NCBI RefSeq assembly: GCF_041146395.1
Contig: NC_090997.1
Coordinates: 37,799,501-37,863,500, forward strand
Direction of reading: 5' to 3'
DNA: 64,000 nucleotides
DNA from: Eulemur rufifrons
Taxonomy: Eukaryota > Chordata > Mammalia > Primates > Lemuridae
Both the position numbers and the translations under genes were made by a program. Under the pieces are notes generated by a model. That model ran no database searches and was not told where the DNA came from. It saw nothing but the letters and a program-made list of their open reading frames with translations. Numbering within the stretch: position 1 is the first letter of the stretch; each line of letters begins with the position of its first letter. Shown here piece by piece: positions 1-11,562 of the stretch.

Positions 1-150
1 TATTTTCTTTGTGTCCCTAGATATATACTAGGAGCTCTTATAGGTAGAGATCCTATCCTATTCATCTGTGTATCCCCAGCAGCTACCAGAGGGGTAGACA
101 CATGAGGGTACCCCATAAATGTCTGTGATAGGACAGAAGGAGTGAGAGAA
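1..150 (+). repeat. L2 3'-end-like fragment
   Basis: The stretch with ctgtgtatccccagcagct, then a degraded 'gtagacacatgag...ataaatgt' and a GA-rich end resembles the 3' terminal part of L2 in sense orientation. It is cut by the window edge and heavily diverged. Confidence 0.4.
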
Positions 151-1320
151 GAGAGCAAGGCAGGCAGACAGTATTAAAGTCTTAATACTTAATATTAAAG
201 TATTAGACAGAAGTACTAAAGTGCCAAGTATCCCTGACTTAGTCCCTAGAGAATTTAGCTGCTTTTCCTTTAGTCACTGAGCCCTGTTCTTTTACTTAAT
301 AAACTCTTACATTAATAAACATATTATCTGATTTGTATTGTTTTGTGAAGAACTATTATGATGATGGAAGTTCAGACTAGTAAATGATCTATTTGCTTCT
401 CAGTCATACTTGCAAAATATTTCCAGGCTTACACTATTGTTATAATTGTATAAATAGAGGAAAATTACTTTGAGTAAGATCGATAGCCCCATAATGAAGG
501 GCACAGATGCTGAAAAAGCAATGGGGCTGCAGGGTACAGCTCTTGCAAGGTGACTCAGGAGATCAGTGTGAGAACAGAGAAATGCAATGTCATGTGTTAG
601 GAACTGTCTGTGTGAAGAGATCTGAGCATTAACATCGGTGTGGCATCTATCTTACCATATCCACCAATCTGCTCAATCCAGTGACCTAGAAAGTGATAAA
701 TGGGAGTCAAACCACAAGACGTTTCCCGAGAGAAATGTGCAAATATAAATTTTTAAAGTATTTGGGATTTAATCGTCTATGTTATTGTGTTAGGCACCAA
801 AAAGGCACATTACTAAGAGATTAGAAACTAATTTTTTATCAACTTGACTCTAGAATAGTCTTGAACAAGTTTATCCATCTCACATTAGTCAGAGAATATA
901 ATGTTTAAAAAAAGAAAAATCAAGCTAGCTGTTTATGTTTTGTTAGGGGGCTGGGCTGAATGGACCTTTTTTCCAGTTCATATCTTATAATACTCTGTGT
1001 TCAACCCACACTTACACCCTCTTCAGGGCCTTCTAATACCAGAAAGGCTTTAAAATATTCACCTCTTATTTAGATTCTTTAGTACTATCCTTATATGCAA
1101 AATGAAATTCTTTACTAACTTTATTGTCTATGAAGGACTTTCTTGATAGGAGAAAGTAAATATCGATGCATTCTCAGGTTCTTTACACATCTCTAGGTGA
1201 AAAATTCACAAAAAGCTTGAAATGGTTCCAATTGTTGACCTCAGTATGGTACTTGAATACTACTACTAGCTTTCCTCTAGGTGCAAAGTGCCTTAATGGT
1301 TGGGACTCTGTTTTTTCACT
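151..1320. other. Unclassified AT-rich DNA
   Basis: I see no coding frame, RNA gene or repeat family I can name. A short local duplication around 'ttaatacttaatattaaagtat' lies at 180-206. Confidence 0.4.
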
Positions 1321-1334
1321 TTGGGTAAAAACAT

Positions 1335-1550
1335 GACAGTAATGATGATAACAGGTATAAATAGTGCTTATTCAAAAATTTATGCTCCTGTGCTGTGGTT
1401 TAAATATGTAATCTAATTTAATCCGCCCCGCAACCCAATGGAGGAGTTACTGTTATTTCCAAGTTGTAGGTTAGGAAAATGAGGTTTAGAGAGGTTAAAT
1501 AACTTTCCCAGATCACACGGCTATTAAACGTGACTGAGCTGGGATTTAAT
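1335..1550 (+). repeat. MIR SINE
   Basis: The core and 3' part of MIR are readable: 'taatctaatttaatcc', then 'aggaaaatgaggtttagag', 'aggttaaataactttccca' and 'gatcacacggct'. Old and diverged, sense orientation. Confidence 0.75.
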
Positions 1551-2239
1551 AAACAATGAATATATGCTAAATTGACAGCATTCCTTACAAAGAACCTTGC
1601 TTAGTAATATTCTGCTTCTCAGAGAACTCAACCAACAGGGCTTCTGCCACATAATGTCCTTGTTGGGAGAGTCAGTCCATATTTTTCTCAGATAAATACA
1701 CGTGATCCTCTCCCTTTTATGATTCTTGTACAAACTTCTGTTCAACTGGTAGGCCATATTTTCTGTTTACTCATTTTGCTATTACCTTGTTATGTAAAAT
1801 TCAGCCTCAAGTAATAGATTTGTGAAAAGTGGGTAAAATAGGTTAATGAGAAAATTATTTTTAAGCAAGTCTTATGACAAATAGATTTTTAAAAATGTTT
1901 CTCTTATATATTATGTATTCCTTTTATAAATATCTTTATATATACAACTTTGCATAATTGGACTATTTCCCATAGAAAATAAGCCAAAATATGAAGATCT
2001 CAAATCCTAACAGTTTTAATAGTTTATAACTTTATCTAAATGACCCTACAAATTATCCATAAGCCCTTTAGAACTTATCTCCTGGATTCAACATTGTAGA
2101 CACATAACCATGCCATTATCTGTATAAAGCAAAATGTATTAATACTCATCGAATCTTTTATTCTTCTTTTCCTGACACTTGGATCGAAAGATGACTCAAA
2201 AAAACTATATCGTGTATCCCTTAACAAATTATTTTAGCT
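1551..2239. other. Unclassified AT-rich DNA
   Basis: No gene or nameable repeat seen. The one small frame here is on the - strand and has no coding character. Confidence 0.4.
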
Positions 2240-4068
2240 ATTATTAATAGCTTCGTCTTTTAAACATCATACTAAAGATTTAAGTGATTTAAACGCCACC
2301 TTTACAGTCTGAATTTGACTTTGTACTTATTAATACTTTCACCTATAAGTTTTATAGTTTCATATTTTTGTGTTACTAAATAGCATCCTTTCTTGTCAAC
2401 TTGAATTCCCTTTAGCAGTTCTTGTGAGACAGTTCTGGTGGTAGTGAGCTCTCTCAGCTTCTGGTTGTCTGGGAAAGTGTTTCTCTCTCCTTCATTTCTG
2501 AAGGAAAACTTCAGAAAATAAAGTATTCTTAGTTGGCAAGTTCTGGTTTTGTGTTTGTTTTCTTCAGTATTTTGTATATATCATCTCTCTCTGCTCTGGC
2601 TTGTAAGGATTCTGCTGAAGATTCCACCACTAACTTTACTGAAAACCCCTTTTATGTGATATACTTATATTTCTTGCTGCTCTCATGATCTTCTCTTTGA
2701 CTTTGATTTTTGACAGTTTGACTATAATATGTCTTGGTAAAATCTTGTTTGGCTTGAATGAGATTGGAGACCTTTGATTTTTATGTTCCTGGACATCAAT
2801 ATCTTTCCCTCGACTGGGGAAGTGTTTAGCTACTATTTTTAAAAATAATCTTTGTGTTCCTTTATATATCTCTTTTCCTCCTTTGAACATTATAATTAGA
2901 ATATTTGCTCTTCGATGGTGTCCCAAAAATCCTGTAAGATTTCTTTTAATTCTTTTCATTTTTTTATTCCTTTTTGGTTATTCATTTATTTTCCTGATTT
3001 TGATGAATTATTTCTCTGTATTTGATACAGTTTGCTGGGCTTTCTTAAAATAGTTATTTTAAATTTTTCTCAGGCAGTTCATATAGCTCCATTTCTTTGG
3101 GGTAAGCTATTGAAAAATTGTGTTAAGGTGCTATGTCTTCTAGACTTTTTGTGTCTCTTGTTGCTTTCCATGGATGTCTATGCATTTGGTGAAGCAGTCA
3201 CCTCTTCCAGACTTTAGCAGCTAATTTTGTTGTAGAAAGACCATGTCCTGTGGAGGAGGGTGCACAAAGGTGCTTGCTATGTGGGGTGCAGAGGTTATAG
3301 GACCAGTGCAGCTGTCTAGTCTCTGTACAGCTGACATTAGTGTTGATGAAGATTGCAGGAATCCTTAGCAGCAAACACTGTGGATGTTCACAATTATAGC
3401 AAGCGTTCAGGGGTTGGTTGTAATAGTTGCTAAGGTCCTCTCAGTCTTTTCTTTTTTCCTACTGTGGGAAGTTGTGTCTGCAATAGTCCCTTGTAGCATT
3501 GGGTTCAGCTTGTGAGCCCTTTCATGCTGGCAGTGGCACCAGTATCTGCTGAGTGAGTCAAGTACAGAGCTGAGGCCTGAAGAACACGTCTACAGGACAG
3601 GACTGCAGCTCTGAGGTCTGGAGCAGTGATGACACTGGGTCTCAGGGCACAAGTGCACCCACTACGGTGTTGGCAATAGTATGAATACACAGGTGATTGT
3701 GAAACAGTTGGAAAACCAAGAATGGGAACAGGGGCATGCTCAGAGATTCTGTGACTCCAGAGTCAAAGCAGGGCATGGGCAAGAGAGATAATGACTCCAG
3801 AACCCAGAGTATGAACTAGTTCACTGTGTCTAAGACATGGGTGGATGTAGTGCATCCGTAGAGCCTGCACCTGGAATGTGGACACTTGCGGGGTGGCCAA
3901 GGTTTGGGACTCAGGGTACATGTAGGGTTGCAAAGGTGGTGGCTCAGTTTTCACAGCAAAAAAAATAGTGGCTGCTTCTTGGGGGGAGCGTGCGCAGTGT
4001 TGTCTCAGAGAAGGAGGTCTTATTACAAGACTTCAAGGAAAATATTTGTTTGTCTTCAGTTATCTGTA
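2240..4068 (-). mobile_element. Old L1 (L1M/HAL1-type), 5' and ORF1 part, antisense
   Basis: Read on the - strand, 2959 to 2636 encodes the end of the RNA-recognition domain and the C-terminal domain of an L1 ORF1 protein: 'FPSRGKDIDVQE', then 'LPRHIIVKLSKIKVKEKIM' and 'ISHKRG'. 3000-4060 would be its 5' UTR and early ORF1. No ORF2 is seen, so it may be HAL1 (a half-L1 with ORF1 only) or a truncated L1M. It has stop codons and is not functional. The Tigger1 copy begins where it ends. Confidence 0.7.
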
Positions 4069-6340
4069 AAGGCATACCTCAGAGATAATGCAGGTTCCAT
4101 TCCAGTCCACTGTAATAAAGCAAATGTCACAGTAAAGTGAGTCACACAAATTATTTTGTTTCCCAGAATATATAAAATTGTGTTTATACTGTACTATAGT
4201 TTATTAAGTCTGCAGTAGTATTGTCTAAAAAATAGTATTTCTTTAATTAAAAATTTCCTTATTGCTAAAAAATGCTAATGATTATTTGAGCCTTCAAGGA
4301 ATTGTAATTGTTTTGCTGATAGAGGATTTTGTCCTGATGTTGATGGCGGCTGATGGATCAAGGTGGTGGTGGCTGAAGGTTGGGGTGACTGTGGCAATTT
4401 CTTAAAACAAGATAACAGTGAAGTTTGCTGCATCCATCGAGTCTTCCTTTCACTAAAAATTTCTCTGTAGCAGGCAATGTTTGTTATCACCTTACCCACA
4501 GTAGAACGTCTTTCAAAATTGGAGTCAATCCTCTCAAACCCTGCTGCTGCTTTATCACCTAAGTTTATGAAACATTCTGAATTCTGTATTTTCAACAATG
4601 TTTATAACATCTTCACAAGGAATAGATTCTATCTTAAGAAATCATTTCCTTTGCTCATCCATTCAAGTGTTATGAGATTGTAGCAGTTTACTCACATCTT
4701 GAGGCTCCACTTCTAGTGCTCTTGCTATCTCCACCATACCTGAAGTTACTTGTTCCACTAAAGTCTTAAAGCCCTCAAAGTCATCCATGAGAGTTAGAAC
4801 CAACTTCTTGTAAACTCCTGTTTTAGTGTTGATATTTTGAACTCCTCTCATGAATGTTCTTAATGGCATCTAGAATGGTGAATCCTTTCCAGAATCCTTT
4901 CAATTTGCTTTGCCCAGATCCATCAGAGGAACCCCTCTCTATGGCAGCTATAGCCAAAATGTATTCCTTACATGATGACTTGAAAGTCAAAATTATCCCA
5001 TGATCCATGGGCTGCAGAATGACTGCTGTGTTGGCAGGCATGGAAACAGCATTAATCTCTTTGTACATCTCCACCAGAGATCCTGGATCATCAGGTACGT
5101 TGTCAAAGAGCAGTAATCTTTTGAAAGGAATCTTTTTTCTGAGCACTGTATCTCAACAGTGGGTTTAAAATATTCAGTAATCCATGCTGTAATCAGATAT
5201 GCTGTCATCTAGGCTTTGTTGTTCCACTGATAGAACACAGGCAGAGTAGATTTAGCAATACTTAAGTGACATACAATATTTGGAAAGGTAAATGAGCATT
5301 GGCTTCCACTTAGTCACCAGCTGCACTAGGGCCAGCAAAAGAGTCAGCCTGTCCTTTGAAGCCGGGCATTGACTTCTTCCTTCTAGTTATGAAAGTCCTA
5401 GAGGACATCTTTTTCCAACAGAAGGCTGTTTCTTCTACATTGAAAATTGTTTAGTGTAGCCACGTTTATCCATTATCTTAGCTAGATCTCTAGATAACTT
5501 GCTGCAGCTGCTACCTTAGCACTTTGTGCTTCACCATGCACTTTTATGTTTTGAAAATGGCTTCTTTCCTTATACCTCGTGAACCAGCCTCTTCTATCTT
5601 CAGACTTTTCTTCTGCAACTTCTTCATCTCTCTCAGCCTTCATAAAATTGAAGACAGTTAGGGCCTTGTTCTGGGTAAGCCTTTGACTTAAGGGAATGTT
5701 ATGGCTTTGTTCTATCCAGACCAATAAAACTGTCCCCATATTAGCAATAAGGCGGTTTTTCTTTCTTATCATTGATGTGTTCACTGGAGTAGCACTTTTA
5801 ATTTCCTTCAAGAACTTTTCCGTTGCATTTGCCACTTGGCTGTTTGGCACAAGAGGCCTTCCTTTCAGCCTATCGCAGCTTTTGACATGCCTTCCTCACT
5901 AAGGTTAATTGTTTCTAGCTTTTGCTTTAAACCAAGAGACATGTAGGGTTATTAACTGGCCTAATTTCAATATTGTTTTGTCTCAAGGAATAGGGAAGCC
6001 AGAGTAGAGACATGAAAAATGTCTGGTCCGTGGAGCAGTCAGAACACACATTGCATTTATTGAAGTTTGCTGGCATATGTGGGTGTGGTTTGTGTTACCC
6101 CTAAATGATTATAATAGTAACATTAAAGATCACAGATCAGCATAATAATTGTGAAAACATTCAAAATATTGCAAGAATTCCCAATATATTGATTCAGAGA
6201 CACAAAGGGAGCACATACTATTGGAAAAAGGGCACTGATGGACTAGTTTGATACAGAGTTGCCACCAACCTTCAATTCATAGAAATTGCAGTATCTGAGA
6301 AGGACAGTAAAGCAGAGCACAGGAAAACAACGTATACCAA
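4069..6340 (-). mobile_element. Tigger1-like DNA transposon, nearly full length
   Basis: The ends are recognisable inverted repeats: 'aggcatacctc' at 4070-4080 and its degraded complement 'cgtatacc' at 6331-6338. The length, about 2.27 kb, is close to Tigger1's usual 2.4 kb. The interior encodes a broken pogo-type transposase on the - strand. Tigger1 is a Tc1/mariner-superfamily element that moves by cut and paste into TA and has long been inactive in primates. Confidence 0.85.
4275..5900 (-). pseudogene. Tigger1 transposase pseudogene
   Basis: The reading runs from high to low coordinates. 5850-5482 holds the N-terminal helix-turn-helix DNA-binding part (CENP-B-like), with '[12 protein letters not shown]' and '[11 protein letters not shown]'. 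5146-4823 holds the DDE catalytic core: 'LLLFDNVP' carries one conserved Asp and 'LQPMDHG' another, and 'FWKGFTILDAIKNI' follows. 4598-4275 holds the C-terminal tail ('[20 protein letters not shown]', '[19 protein letters not shown]'). Frames shift between these blocks and stops interrupt them, so no protein can be made. Tigger1 transposase normally has about 600 residues; the combined pieces cover most of it. Confidence 0.85.
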
Positions 6341-7250
6341 AAATACTGGACTCTGGTTATTGGGTCACCTTTTTAAAGAATATATTCCTCTGGGCTCTTA
6401 AAAAAAAATGTTCTTTCATTTATGTATTGTTACAGGGGATAGATTTGGTAAATGTTTCCTACCCCTTTCTTTCTCTTTTTTTCCCCAGTGGTAATATGGT
6501 AATGCTTTTTTAATGAACTTAAACAAAATGTATAAGAAAAAAGCCCCTGATTAGGATCTGGAGACTTGAGTTCTGGGCCTACTTCACAGAGGCTCAGTTT
6601 CCTTGCCGGTAAAGTGGTGATAAATGTTCTGCTTACCTCATAGGGCTTCCACATAGTTTTACACTGATTCTTCTATTCTCTCAGGTTATGCTTGCCATAG
6701 CCTTTCTTTGACTTGGCTCACATTTGGCGATACAGGCCAAATAGTAAGTTCTACGAGGCACATTTCTACATTTCTCCTCATGACCATATATGTGATTCAG
6801 CACTCCTCCTCCCTGACTTGTGTCCGGAATATTTACGGTGGGATCACATCTGGTCATTTACAGATCATAACTCTACATGTTCTAAGACTGTTTTACATCC
6901 AAACATGCTTCTAAAATCCTGCCCCCAAAGATTATCACTGGCAGGAGTATCATTCATTGAAAACCTTTGGCAAAAGATTGAATTCAGCACTCAACATTAG
7001 TAATGTAAGACTGTTTACCAAGTATTCTCAGATTCATCTGAGTAACAAATTACAGCAAAAATGCAGAGAAATTATTTGGAGTTTAAATGATCAAGAAAGA
7101 AAAGTCATTCAACAAGATTGTAAAGTCTTAAAAAAGGGAAATATGCTTTGTTCTACACCCCAAGCACAAATCAAAGGGACAAGAAGACAAAGTAGTTAAT
7201 AAATATTTCTATTTTGTATGAAAATTTAATCTCTTTGACATTTTTCTGAG
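6341..7250 (+). other. Last intron (3' part), with an unclassified segment
   Basis: Sequence between the Tigger1 copy and the splice acceptor. 6545-6660 looks like an antisense MIR (listed separately). 6660-7200 has relatively open frames (6713-7000 and 6957-7199) that overlap in different phases, lack splice signals and match no protein I know. I treat it as intronic. Confidence 0.4.
6545..6660 (-). repeat. MIR fragment
   Basis: 'ggctcagtttccttgccgg' and 'ttacctcatagggctt' match the antisense MIR core. Confidence 0.6.
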
Positions 7251-7297
7251 CTAATATCCCCCAGTTTTTTTTTAAAACAGAATTTGTTTATTTGCAG
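7251..7297 (+). promoter_or_regulatory. 3' splice site region of the terminal exon
   Basis: A branch-point-like ctaat (7251-7255) lies about 43 bases before the AG. A T-rich tract (7265-7273) and a second T-rich stretch (7283-7293) lead into gcag at 7294-7297. This fixes the exon start at 7298, in phase 0. Confidence 0.6.
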
Positions 7298-7567
7298 GAG
7301 GCAGCCAGTTACGATGTGACACGCTATGAAAATATTTTCTTCCTGTTCTGGGTTCTGGAGCAGCTTCTTCAGAAGGAAACCGAAGAAGGCAACACTGCAA
7401 GTATAGGGCATGATGACCAAGAAATCAAGAAATTTCTTCAGAAGCATGATGAAACTATTTTCCAACTTTCTGATGCATTTCCTTTATTTACTTTTTATTT
7501 ATGGAGACTAGGCATTCTCTTGAACTCAGCAGAGATAGAAACTGTTAAAAATAATTCAGTTCCTTAG
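7298..7567 (+). CDS. MEI4: Terminal coding exon, probable MEI4 C-terminus
   Basis: The sequence shows an open frame of 89 codons that starts in phase 0 right after a 3' splice site (tttatttgcag, ending at 7297) and stops at TAG 7565-7567. The peptide begins EAASYDVTRYENIF and includes FLQKHDETIFQLSDAFPLF and TFYLWRLGILL. It is helical and leucine-rich, with no frame breaks. I recognise this as the C-terminal end of MEI4, from memory of the family. MEI4 works with REC114 and IHO1 on meiotic chromosome axes, where the complex is needed for SPO11 to make double-strand breaks; its C-terminal half folds as HEAT-like helices and its N-terminus binds REC114. The upstream exons are not in the window, so the intron before this exon extends beyond position 1. 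Coding quality is high and clearly unlike the repeats around it. The alternative, a pseudogene copy, is unlikely because the splice acceptor is intact and no poly(A) tail follows. Confidence 0.68.
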   Translation, partial: EAASYDVTRYENIFFLFWVLEQLLQKETEEGNTASIGHDDQEIKKFLQKHDETIFQLSDAFPLFTFYLWRLGILLNSAEIETVKNNSVP

Positions 7568-8560
7568 CAATTTACTAAATATTGGAAGCATACTAAAATT
7601 GAATATATGAAGATCTTGTACTTAGAAGATTTTCAAGATTTTAAATGATTTTTAAATTGATCTCTAAACATAATCATCAATTCAATTTTTAGTCTTAAAT
7701 TGTGCATAAAATATTGTGTCACATTTCTATACTAAAAGTCAGCCAGTTTCAGTTGAGAATGCCCTCCTATTCCTATGTAACCATATTTTATTCTCTGAAA
7801 TAGACCATTAATTTTCTCAGAAAAGATATTTAAATTGTGAAAGATTTCCATGGGATAGATACTGGGTGAAATCTTACAGTTTTGGTCCTTTATCAACACA
7901 AAGTGTTGAAAATAAGTGGTTATAAATACAGTTTTTAAAACTTTTTGGTTACAAAGTTATACTTCCATCATTGTAATTTTAGAAGGAACTCATAAAAGAA
8001 GAAAAGTTTTTAACATTTGGAAACCTAATGGCCTTTAATTTCATATAATGAATACATTTGTCAAGTCCTTTTTAATATGGTCTGTTTTTTCAACGAATTT
8101 TCCTTTTGATTCTATTGATTAAATATGTTATAGTAGTCCTATGATTGTTAAAATGTAGTTAAATCATACATAATTAAGTCATTAGGGATACTTTCATAAA
8201 TTCTAATATCCATCCAAAAATACACTCTATAGATAATAAAAGTATTAGTTGAATTTTCTGGTTACACAATTTCATTGACTTAATGTCAATTATTAAAATA
8301 ACCAAGAAGCTTAAAAAGAGCACATTATATACTTTCCTATAGTGCAATTTAACACACACCAAATGCAAATATGCTTTATTATCCATGACATTGTTTCACA
8401 ATTTAATTAGCATTCCTAAATGCCATTAGAATTAAAAAAAAAACTTGCTTTTTCTATCTATAATGTATATAAAATTATATTATCAGCCACAATTACTTTT
8501 GAAGTTATTTTTTGCTTTCTTGAAAAGATAAAGCCTTTTCAATAATCCTAAAACTCAATG
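7568..8560 (+). other. Probable 3' UTR and downstream flank
   Basis: AT-rich sequence directly after the stop codon, with no recognisable repeat. Candidate poly(A) signals on the + strand include ATTAAA at 8118 and AATAAA at 8235, with another AATAAA further on at 9566. I cannot tell which is used, so the transcript end is undetermined. Confidence 0.35.
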
Positions 8561-8561
8561 T

Positions 8562-9004
8562 ATATCAGTCAACTATTGCTATGTAACAAATAACCATAAA
8601 TCCCAGTAGCATATAGAAATAAATATTTTTCAGATATGTGCAAGTCACTTGAGAATCAGGTGATCCGGACTAGACTCTGCTGGACTCTGTTCGGGTTGCA
8701 AATCCACTGGGCTAGGCTCACTCTTTGCTACAAGTCAGGCTTTGTTTGAGAGGGAAGCACCTACTCAGGGAAGCTCTGATGGCGACTACAGTTGAGCAAG
8801 ATGAAAAGGCTAGGCTGAGAAATGTCACACTGTCATTTCTACCCACATACATTGGCCAAAGTACATCAAATGGTCAAGCCCAAAGAAAGCAGACAGGGAA
8901 GTACACTTCACCTTGAGGGGGAGAACTTGCCAGGTTACACGGCAGAGGGCTTAGATACAGGTGGAGAATCGGGGCCAATAATTTACTCCACCACAAATAC
9001 CAGT
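8562..9004 (-). repeat. Degraded LTR-like repeat (MaLR/MLT1-like)
   Basis: 'cagtcaactattgctatgt' followed by 'aacaaataaccataaatcc' resembles the complement of the 3' end of MLT1-type LTRs. The segment ends near 'actccaccaca', the complement of a TG start. The middle is too diverged to name a subfamily. Confidence 0.4.
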
Positions 9005-9914
9005 TGAATACAAGAAGGATATACCAGATCCTGGAATAGAAGGGATTTTACTAATGTTTGATTCCTGTGAACACCTCCACAGGTTTGTGTAAATCACTTC
9101 AGTTTGATGACATTACACAAAATCCACTTCACGTGACACCTTCATCTTTTCACTTCTGTAAGAATTAAACAAGGTTTCTAAACATACAAGCATCAGCAAT
9201 GGCCCTTTTCCCACTGCAGCTTACCAATATAATGATCAGCTAAAAAGCTTTTGTAACTGCAAAAAATTTCTTAAATCCAGTAGTCTTCAAGGCCTCAAGG
9301 TCTGAAATTTAGCCTAGGAAATGTATTCATTATAGAAGATATAAGATGTTAGGAATCATTGTTAATGCACAAAATGGAGAAACATTTTATTTCTGTTTGG
9401 TATTATTTTTATGTTAACGCTTAATTTCTGTCAAGTATATGATACCTAATCTTTTATTATCCTGTATTTCAGTTTGTATCAGAGTTAACTGTGCATTAAA
9501 TTTAGTATTGAGGTCTAAATCTGCTGGCGAAAAAGAAAATAAAATGAGACATTTGTTTCTGTTTCAATAAAGTGTTGAAAGAATTAATTAATGAATGGTT
9601 TAAACTATAATTACAATATTTAAGAATGTGGCAGCCATTAAGATTTGGTTAATGTCTAACTTTAGAATTAAGGTTTAAGAATAATAGAGGCAGCAGAAAT
9701 GGAGCAGCATTGAAACTGAATATATAATGAGACATACAGAGGACCATAGAATGATTTTAAAAATGAAGGAATTGATAAAAATGATAATTGCTAACACTAA
9801 TACAGTGTTTAATACATATTAACTATATGTGATAAATATAAAATACATAAAATATATAATACACTTATATAATATAGATAAATGAATATTATGTATATAC
9901 ATATAATAAAAATA
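9005..9914. other. Unclassified AT-rich DNA
   Basis: No gene seen. 9790-9910 is a cryptic AT-rich simple stretch (ATATAAT, TACATAT units). Confidence 0.4.
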
Positions 9915-10095
9915 TCCAGGAACTCATCTAAGCATTTTACATATATTAACTCATTTGATTCTTCTAGCAACCCTATGAAATAAGTATGATTGTTACCTGT
10001 ATCTCTGGCTTAGAGATGAGTAACTCAGGCAAAGTAATGTTAAACAACTTGCCTAAGTTCACAAAATTAGGCAATGGCAGCGTTAAGTTCCTTAT
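9915..10095 (+). repeat. MIR SINE
   Basis: 'ttttacatatattaactca', 'agcaaccctatgaaataag' and 'cttgcctaagttcac' follow the MIR core order, in sense orientation. Confidence 0.75.
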
Positions 10096-11371
10096 CTTCC
10101 TAGTCCACACTCCTACTATGCTGCACTGCCTATTAAGTACAAACTGTCCTGGTACTTTAGGAAACTTTCACAAATACAACTTCTTTGCAATTGTTATTGA
10201 AGCTTTATATACCCTTGACTACAAATCATATGGCATAAGGGTGGAAATTACTAGCATATTATTAGCTTATATTGAATTTTTTTTAACCCCTGCAGACCAT
10301 ATGTCCTATCTACCAGCAAACTAGAGGAACAGCATCTTTTCTGGGTTGTATCATCTTGTTAGACAAGACTAGCCAAGTTATATAGATTGTCTTCAAACAA
10401 TAATCTTCTAAAAGCTTCCTTTAATGGTTGGTAGGTGGAGTGTAAGACTAATGCTCAGCAAAATGGGGGGAGAAAACCAATCTGATTGTTTTGTCCTTGT
10501 ATCTGTAAACAGAGCCATTATTTCACAAGTTGTTCTCCATGGTAATGGTATTCATTGGCATTGTATAGCTAAAGGCAATATACTTCTGGAGAGGCAGGGA
10601 AAAAAAGCCATCCCTGTTCCTTAAATTCTCATGTACATGTGCAGATTTTCTGAAGGCCACATTGTGGGAAAAATATTGATAGCTCTGGATTATGATAACC
10701 TAATTTTATTTACTCATCAAATGTGAAACACCAACTTTGTGTATAAATCAATTATTTTCAAAAATTAAAAAATGTAAAGTTTACCTTTAGTCAGATTTAT
10801 AAAACAGAGCTTTGTCTTAGCAGTCAGTATAACAACCCAACTACATCACTGTTTGCTGAAGGAGAAATTATTGTGATAATGTTTACGTAATACTGGAAAA
10901 AGGTATAGGATTTTTATTATTAAAAGTTAATTTTTTTCCAATCGTAGAATTAGATAATGCAAAATTTATCTGGTCAGTGAATAGGTTGGTCTTTTAAGAA
11001 CTTTCTAAATATTAAAGAATATGATTGACACATATGAAATGACCTCAGCCTCCTTTTTCTTTTTCATTTAATTTGAAAGTCCTCTTTTTTATTTATTATG
11101 AAAGGAGTTTAAGGGATCTGTTACTAATAGGAAGCAAAGCTGTGAAAAGAAATTAATGGTCAAACATTTAAGACATTGAAATAATTAAATTTTATATTTC
11201 ATGGGTATATACTCTGAATTTGTAGTATTTTCTTCTGACATTTTAATCTATATTTTATGCTGGCTGTTTAAATAGTTGGTGAACTTCTGTTATATTTCCA
11301 GTCAGCAGGTCTAAGTGTTCTGTAGTCATTCCACTGGGGCAGCAAGAGTTACAGGTGATGACATTAATTAG
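10096..11371. other. Unclassified DNA
   Basis: No gene or nameable repeat. Small frames (for example 10424-10624) show no family resemblance. Confidence 0.4.
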
Positions 11372-11562
11372 CAGTGGTTCTCAAATGTGGTCCCCTGGCC
11401 AGCTGTATCAGCATCACTTGGGAACTTATAAGAAATACAGATTTTAAGCCTCCACCCAAGACCTACTACAGAATCAGAAACATTGGGGTTGTCGCCTAGC
11501 AATCTGTATTTTATCAAGTATTCTAAGTAATTCTGATGTCCATCAATATTTAAGAACTACTG
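11372..11562 (+). mobile_element. MER5A (hAT-Charlie non-autonomous)
   Basis: It starts 'cagtggttctcaaatgtgg' and ends 'taagaactactg', the diverged inverted terminal repeats of MER5A. The internal 'tcagcatcacttgggaact' and 'tctgtattttatcaag' agree. At 191 bp it is essentially full length. Confidence 0.85.

Noticed and set aside
6713..7199. Two overlapping + strand frames before the exon
   Set aside because: No splice signals, no family resemblance and overlapping phases; treated as intron.
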